Origin: Treponema sp.
GTDB lineage: Bacteria > Spirochaetota > Spirochaetia > Treponematales > Breznakiellaceae
NCBI GenBank assembly: GCA_031288575.1
Contig: JAITRD010000242.1
Location: 1 to 8,907 of the forward strand
Reading direction: 5' to 3'
DNA: 8,907 nucleotides
The first letter of the stretch is position 1. Each line of letters starts with the position of its first letter. Under the pieces are notes generated by a model. It did not search any database. It had not been told where the DNA came from and worked only from the letters and a program-made list of their open reading frames with translations. A program made the translations under genes and the position numbers. Positions 7,714 to 8,907 of this stretch are shown here, piece by piece.

Positions 7714-8652
7714 ATGAAAACCAGCAGATCCCAGGCTCTGATTGTTGATTCTTCCCGGGACGGCAAGGTTCTGCGAGCCCTCAGCTCCGAAGTCCGTATC
7801 AGAATTCTGGAACTCCTGCAAAATCAGGAGCTTAACGTCTCCGAAATCAGCAAAAAACTCGGCATACCCCAGTCCACCGCGGCCACCAGCATCCTGGCCC
7901 TGGAGGAAGTGGGGCTTATCAACAGCCACAGCGCCAACGGGGTTAAGGGGGGCCAGAAGGTCTGCAGCGCCCGGTACAAGGAATTCCTCATCTCCTTTAG
8001 CCCCCTAAGCCTTCCTGTGGACCATAACATGATAGAGGTGGAGATGCCCGTGGGGCTTTTTACCTCCCACAATGTGGCGGCCCCCTGCGGGCTCTGCAGC
8101 CGGGACGGGATTCTGGGTTTCCTGGACGTGCCTGGCACCTTTTTTTCCCCCGACCGGGTCAAGGCCGCCCTGGTATGGTTCGAAAAGGGCTATGTGGAAT
8201 ACAAATTTCCCAACAACGCCCTGTATTCGGAAAGCAGCGCGCTTAAAAGGCTGGAACTCTCCATGGAAATGAGTTCCGAGGTCCCCGGGACCAACAAGAA
8301 GTGGCTCTCCGATATTTCAGTCCGGATCAACGAGGTGGAGATAGGTATCTGGACCAGCCCCGGGGATTTTGGCGACCGCCGGGGAAAGTACACTCCGCCC
8401 TTCTGGAAGCTGGAGGGCTCCCAGTACGGCATCCTGACTACCTGGGAGGTAACCGCGGAGGGAACCTTTGTGGATGGCAAGAAGGTTTCCTCCGTGAATC
8501 TGGAGGATCTCCGTATCCAGGATCACCATTCCATCAAGGTCCGTATCGGGGTTGATGAATCGGCCAAGCATGTGGGGGGCCTCAACATCTTTGGCAAGGG
8601 GTTTGGCGACCACGATCAGGATATTGTGCTGCGGCTTTACCCGGAAGGCTGA
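7714..8652 (+). CDS. ArsR-family winged-helix transcriptional regulator with large C-terminal domain
   Basis: The 312-residue product has an ArsR-type winged helix at about 15-80: VLRALSSEVRIRILELL, then VSEISKKLGIPQSTAATSI as the helix-turn-helix and LALEEVGLIN. The remaining ~220 residues resemble the long C-terminal domain of the COG4189-type regulators that accompany carbohydrate ABC transporters, with the signatures APCGLCSRDGILGFLD, WFEKGYVEYKFPN, VEIGIWTSPGDFGDRRGK and VGGLNIFGKGFGDHDQDIV. It is presumably a sugar-responsive sensor and repressor; the ligand cannot be read from sequence. ATG 7714 is chosen because the domain begins there. The frame stays open upstream to 7525, but that part is antisense to the transporter remnant. 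The ribosome site is weak (GGA 7 nt before, or AAGG 2 nt before). The gene is divergent from the ruined transporter operon, the usual arrangement for a local regulator, yet it is itself intact. Confidence 0.85.
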   Translation: MKTSRSQALIVDSSRDGKVLRALSSEVRIRILELLQNQELNVSEISKKLGIPQSTAATSILALEEVGLINSHSANGVKGGQKVCSARYKEFLISFSPLSLPVDHNMIEVEMPVGLFTSHNVAAPCGLCSRDGILGFLDVPGTFFSPDRVKAALVWFEKGYVEYKFPNNALYSESSALKRLELSMEMSSEVPGTNKKWLSDISVRINEVEIGIWTSPGDFGDRRGKYTPPFWKLEGSQYGILTTWEVTAEGTFVDGKKVSSVNLEDLRIQDHHSIKVRIGVDESAKHVGGLNIFGKGFGDHDQDIVLRLYPEG

Positions 8653-8691
8653 TCCCCTAAGAACCCCCCATGGAGGGCTCCGGTATGGCTT

Positions 8692-8738
8692 TTGAACTCC
8701 GTGTATATTTGTAGTATACTACATATATACACGAAGTT
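8692..8738 (+). promoter_or_regulatory. Promoter of the ATPase gene overlaid by a 44-bp inverted repeat (likely operator)
   Basis: Bases 8695-8738 form a near-perfect palindrome: two 22-base arms centred between 8716 and 8717, with only the pairs 8699/8734 and 8709/8724 mismatched. The core TGTAGTATACTACA (8710-8723) is a perfect 14-bp palindrome. Laid over it are TTGAAC (8692-8697) and TATACT (8715-8720, five of six), spaced 17 nt, which predicts a start near 8727. The ATG of the next gene follows 3 nt after the repeat. A dimeric DNA-binding protein could block this promoter. As RNA from an upstream promoter, the hairpin would bury the translation start. There is no T tract, so it is not an ordinary terminator. 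Confidence 0.65.
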
Positions 8739-8741
8739 TGC

Positions 8742-8907
8742 ATGTACCTTGAAAGAACCATGACCCCTGTCATCAGGGAAATTTCCCTGGGCTTCCCCGT
8801 ACTCCTCTTGACCGGGCCCCGGCAGGTTGGAAAAACCACCCTTCTGCGGACAATAGCCGAGCCCGGCAGAACCTATGTGTCCCTTGATAATTTGGGGGCC
8901 CGGCATC
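8742..8907 (+). CDS. AAA-type ATPase, probably ATP-binding protein with DUF4143 (5' part only)
   Basis: ATG 8742 opens a frame that runs off the window after 55 codons. It reads YLERTMTPVIREISLGFPV, then LLLTGPRQVGKTTLL (Walker A, GPRQVGKT, about residues 29-36), then RTYVSLDNLGARH. This is the typical N-terminus of the large bacterial and archaeal family of ~400-residue ATPases with an AAA_14 domain and a C-terminal DUF4143. The family is common in multiple copies in gut anaerobes and spirochaetes, and its cellular role is poorly understood. Walker B and the C-terminal domain lie outside the window. The ribosome site is weak (ACGAAG). It starts 89 nt after the regulator gene and has its own palindrome-covered promoter, so it is probably a separate unit. 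Confidence 0.8.
   Translation, partial: MYLERTMTPVIREISLGFPVLLLTGPRQVGKTTLLRTIAEPGRTYVSLDNLGARH

Noticed and set aside
8653..8694. Terminator after the regulator gene
   Set aside because: The C-run and GGAGGG segment around 8665-8681 can pair only with a tiny or absent loop and no T tract follows.

Overview
The window looks like a bacterial chromosome segment from a GC-rich spirochaete, most likely a termite-gut-type Treponema relative. This is an inference from gene style: an ArsR-type regulator with a long sensor domain beside an LplABC-type sugar transporter locus, a DUF4143-type AAA ATPase, and a two-subunit bacterial glutamate synthase. No rRNA or marker gene is present to confirm it. 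The first ~128 bases do not fit that picture. They read as a low-complexity Gln/Pro/Ala/Tyr-rich peptide of eukaryotic flavour and run into an almost pure poly-C tract (129-207, with 62 uninterrupted C). Bacterial-looking sequence begins right after it, so the left edge is probably a chimeric or artefactual join.

Layout. 1-207: eukaryote-like fragment plus poly-C. 208-489: AT-rich non-coding DNA with several small hairpins and no convincing gene, closed by a strong rho-independent terminator (490-528). 564-593: a sigma70-type promoter for gltB. 623-5395: gltB, and 5444-6913: gltD, an intact two-gene operon for glutamate synthase. 6914-6937: a hairpin shared by the convergent units. 6962-7665 (minus strand): the wreck of a carbohydrate ABC transporter operon, with pieces of a solute-binding protein, an LplB-like permease and an LplC-like permease fused by deletions, frameshifts and a nonsense codon. 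7714-8652 (plus strand): an intact divergent ArsR-family regulator that probably once controlled that operon. 8692-8738: a 44-bp near-perfect inverted repeat laid over a good promoter. 8742-8907: the start of an AAA ATPase cut by the window edge.

Function. GltB and GltD together convert glutamine plus 2-oxoglutarate into two glutamates using NADPH, the nitrogen-assimilation step after glutamine synthetase. The right-hand part is accessory: a decayed sugar uptake locus with an orphaned regulator, followed by an ATPase gene with an unusual palindromic control region. No new multi-gene system is evident. The most interesting items are the palindromic operator/promoter, the orphan regulator beside a collapsed operon, and the possible orphan transcript upstream of gltB.
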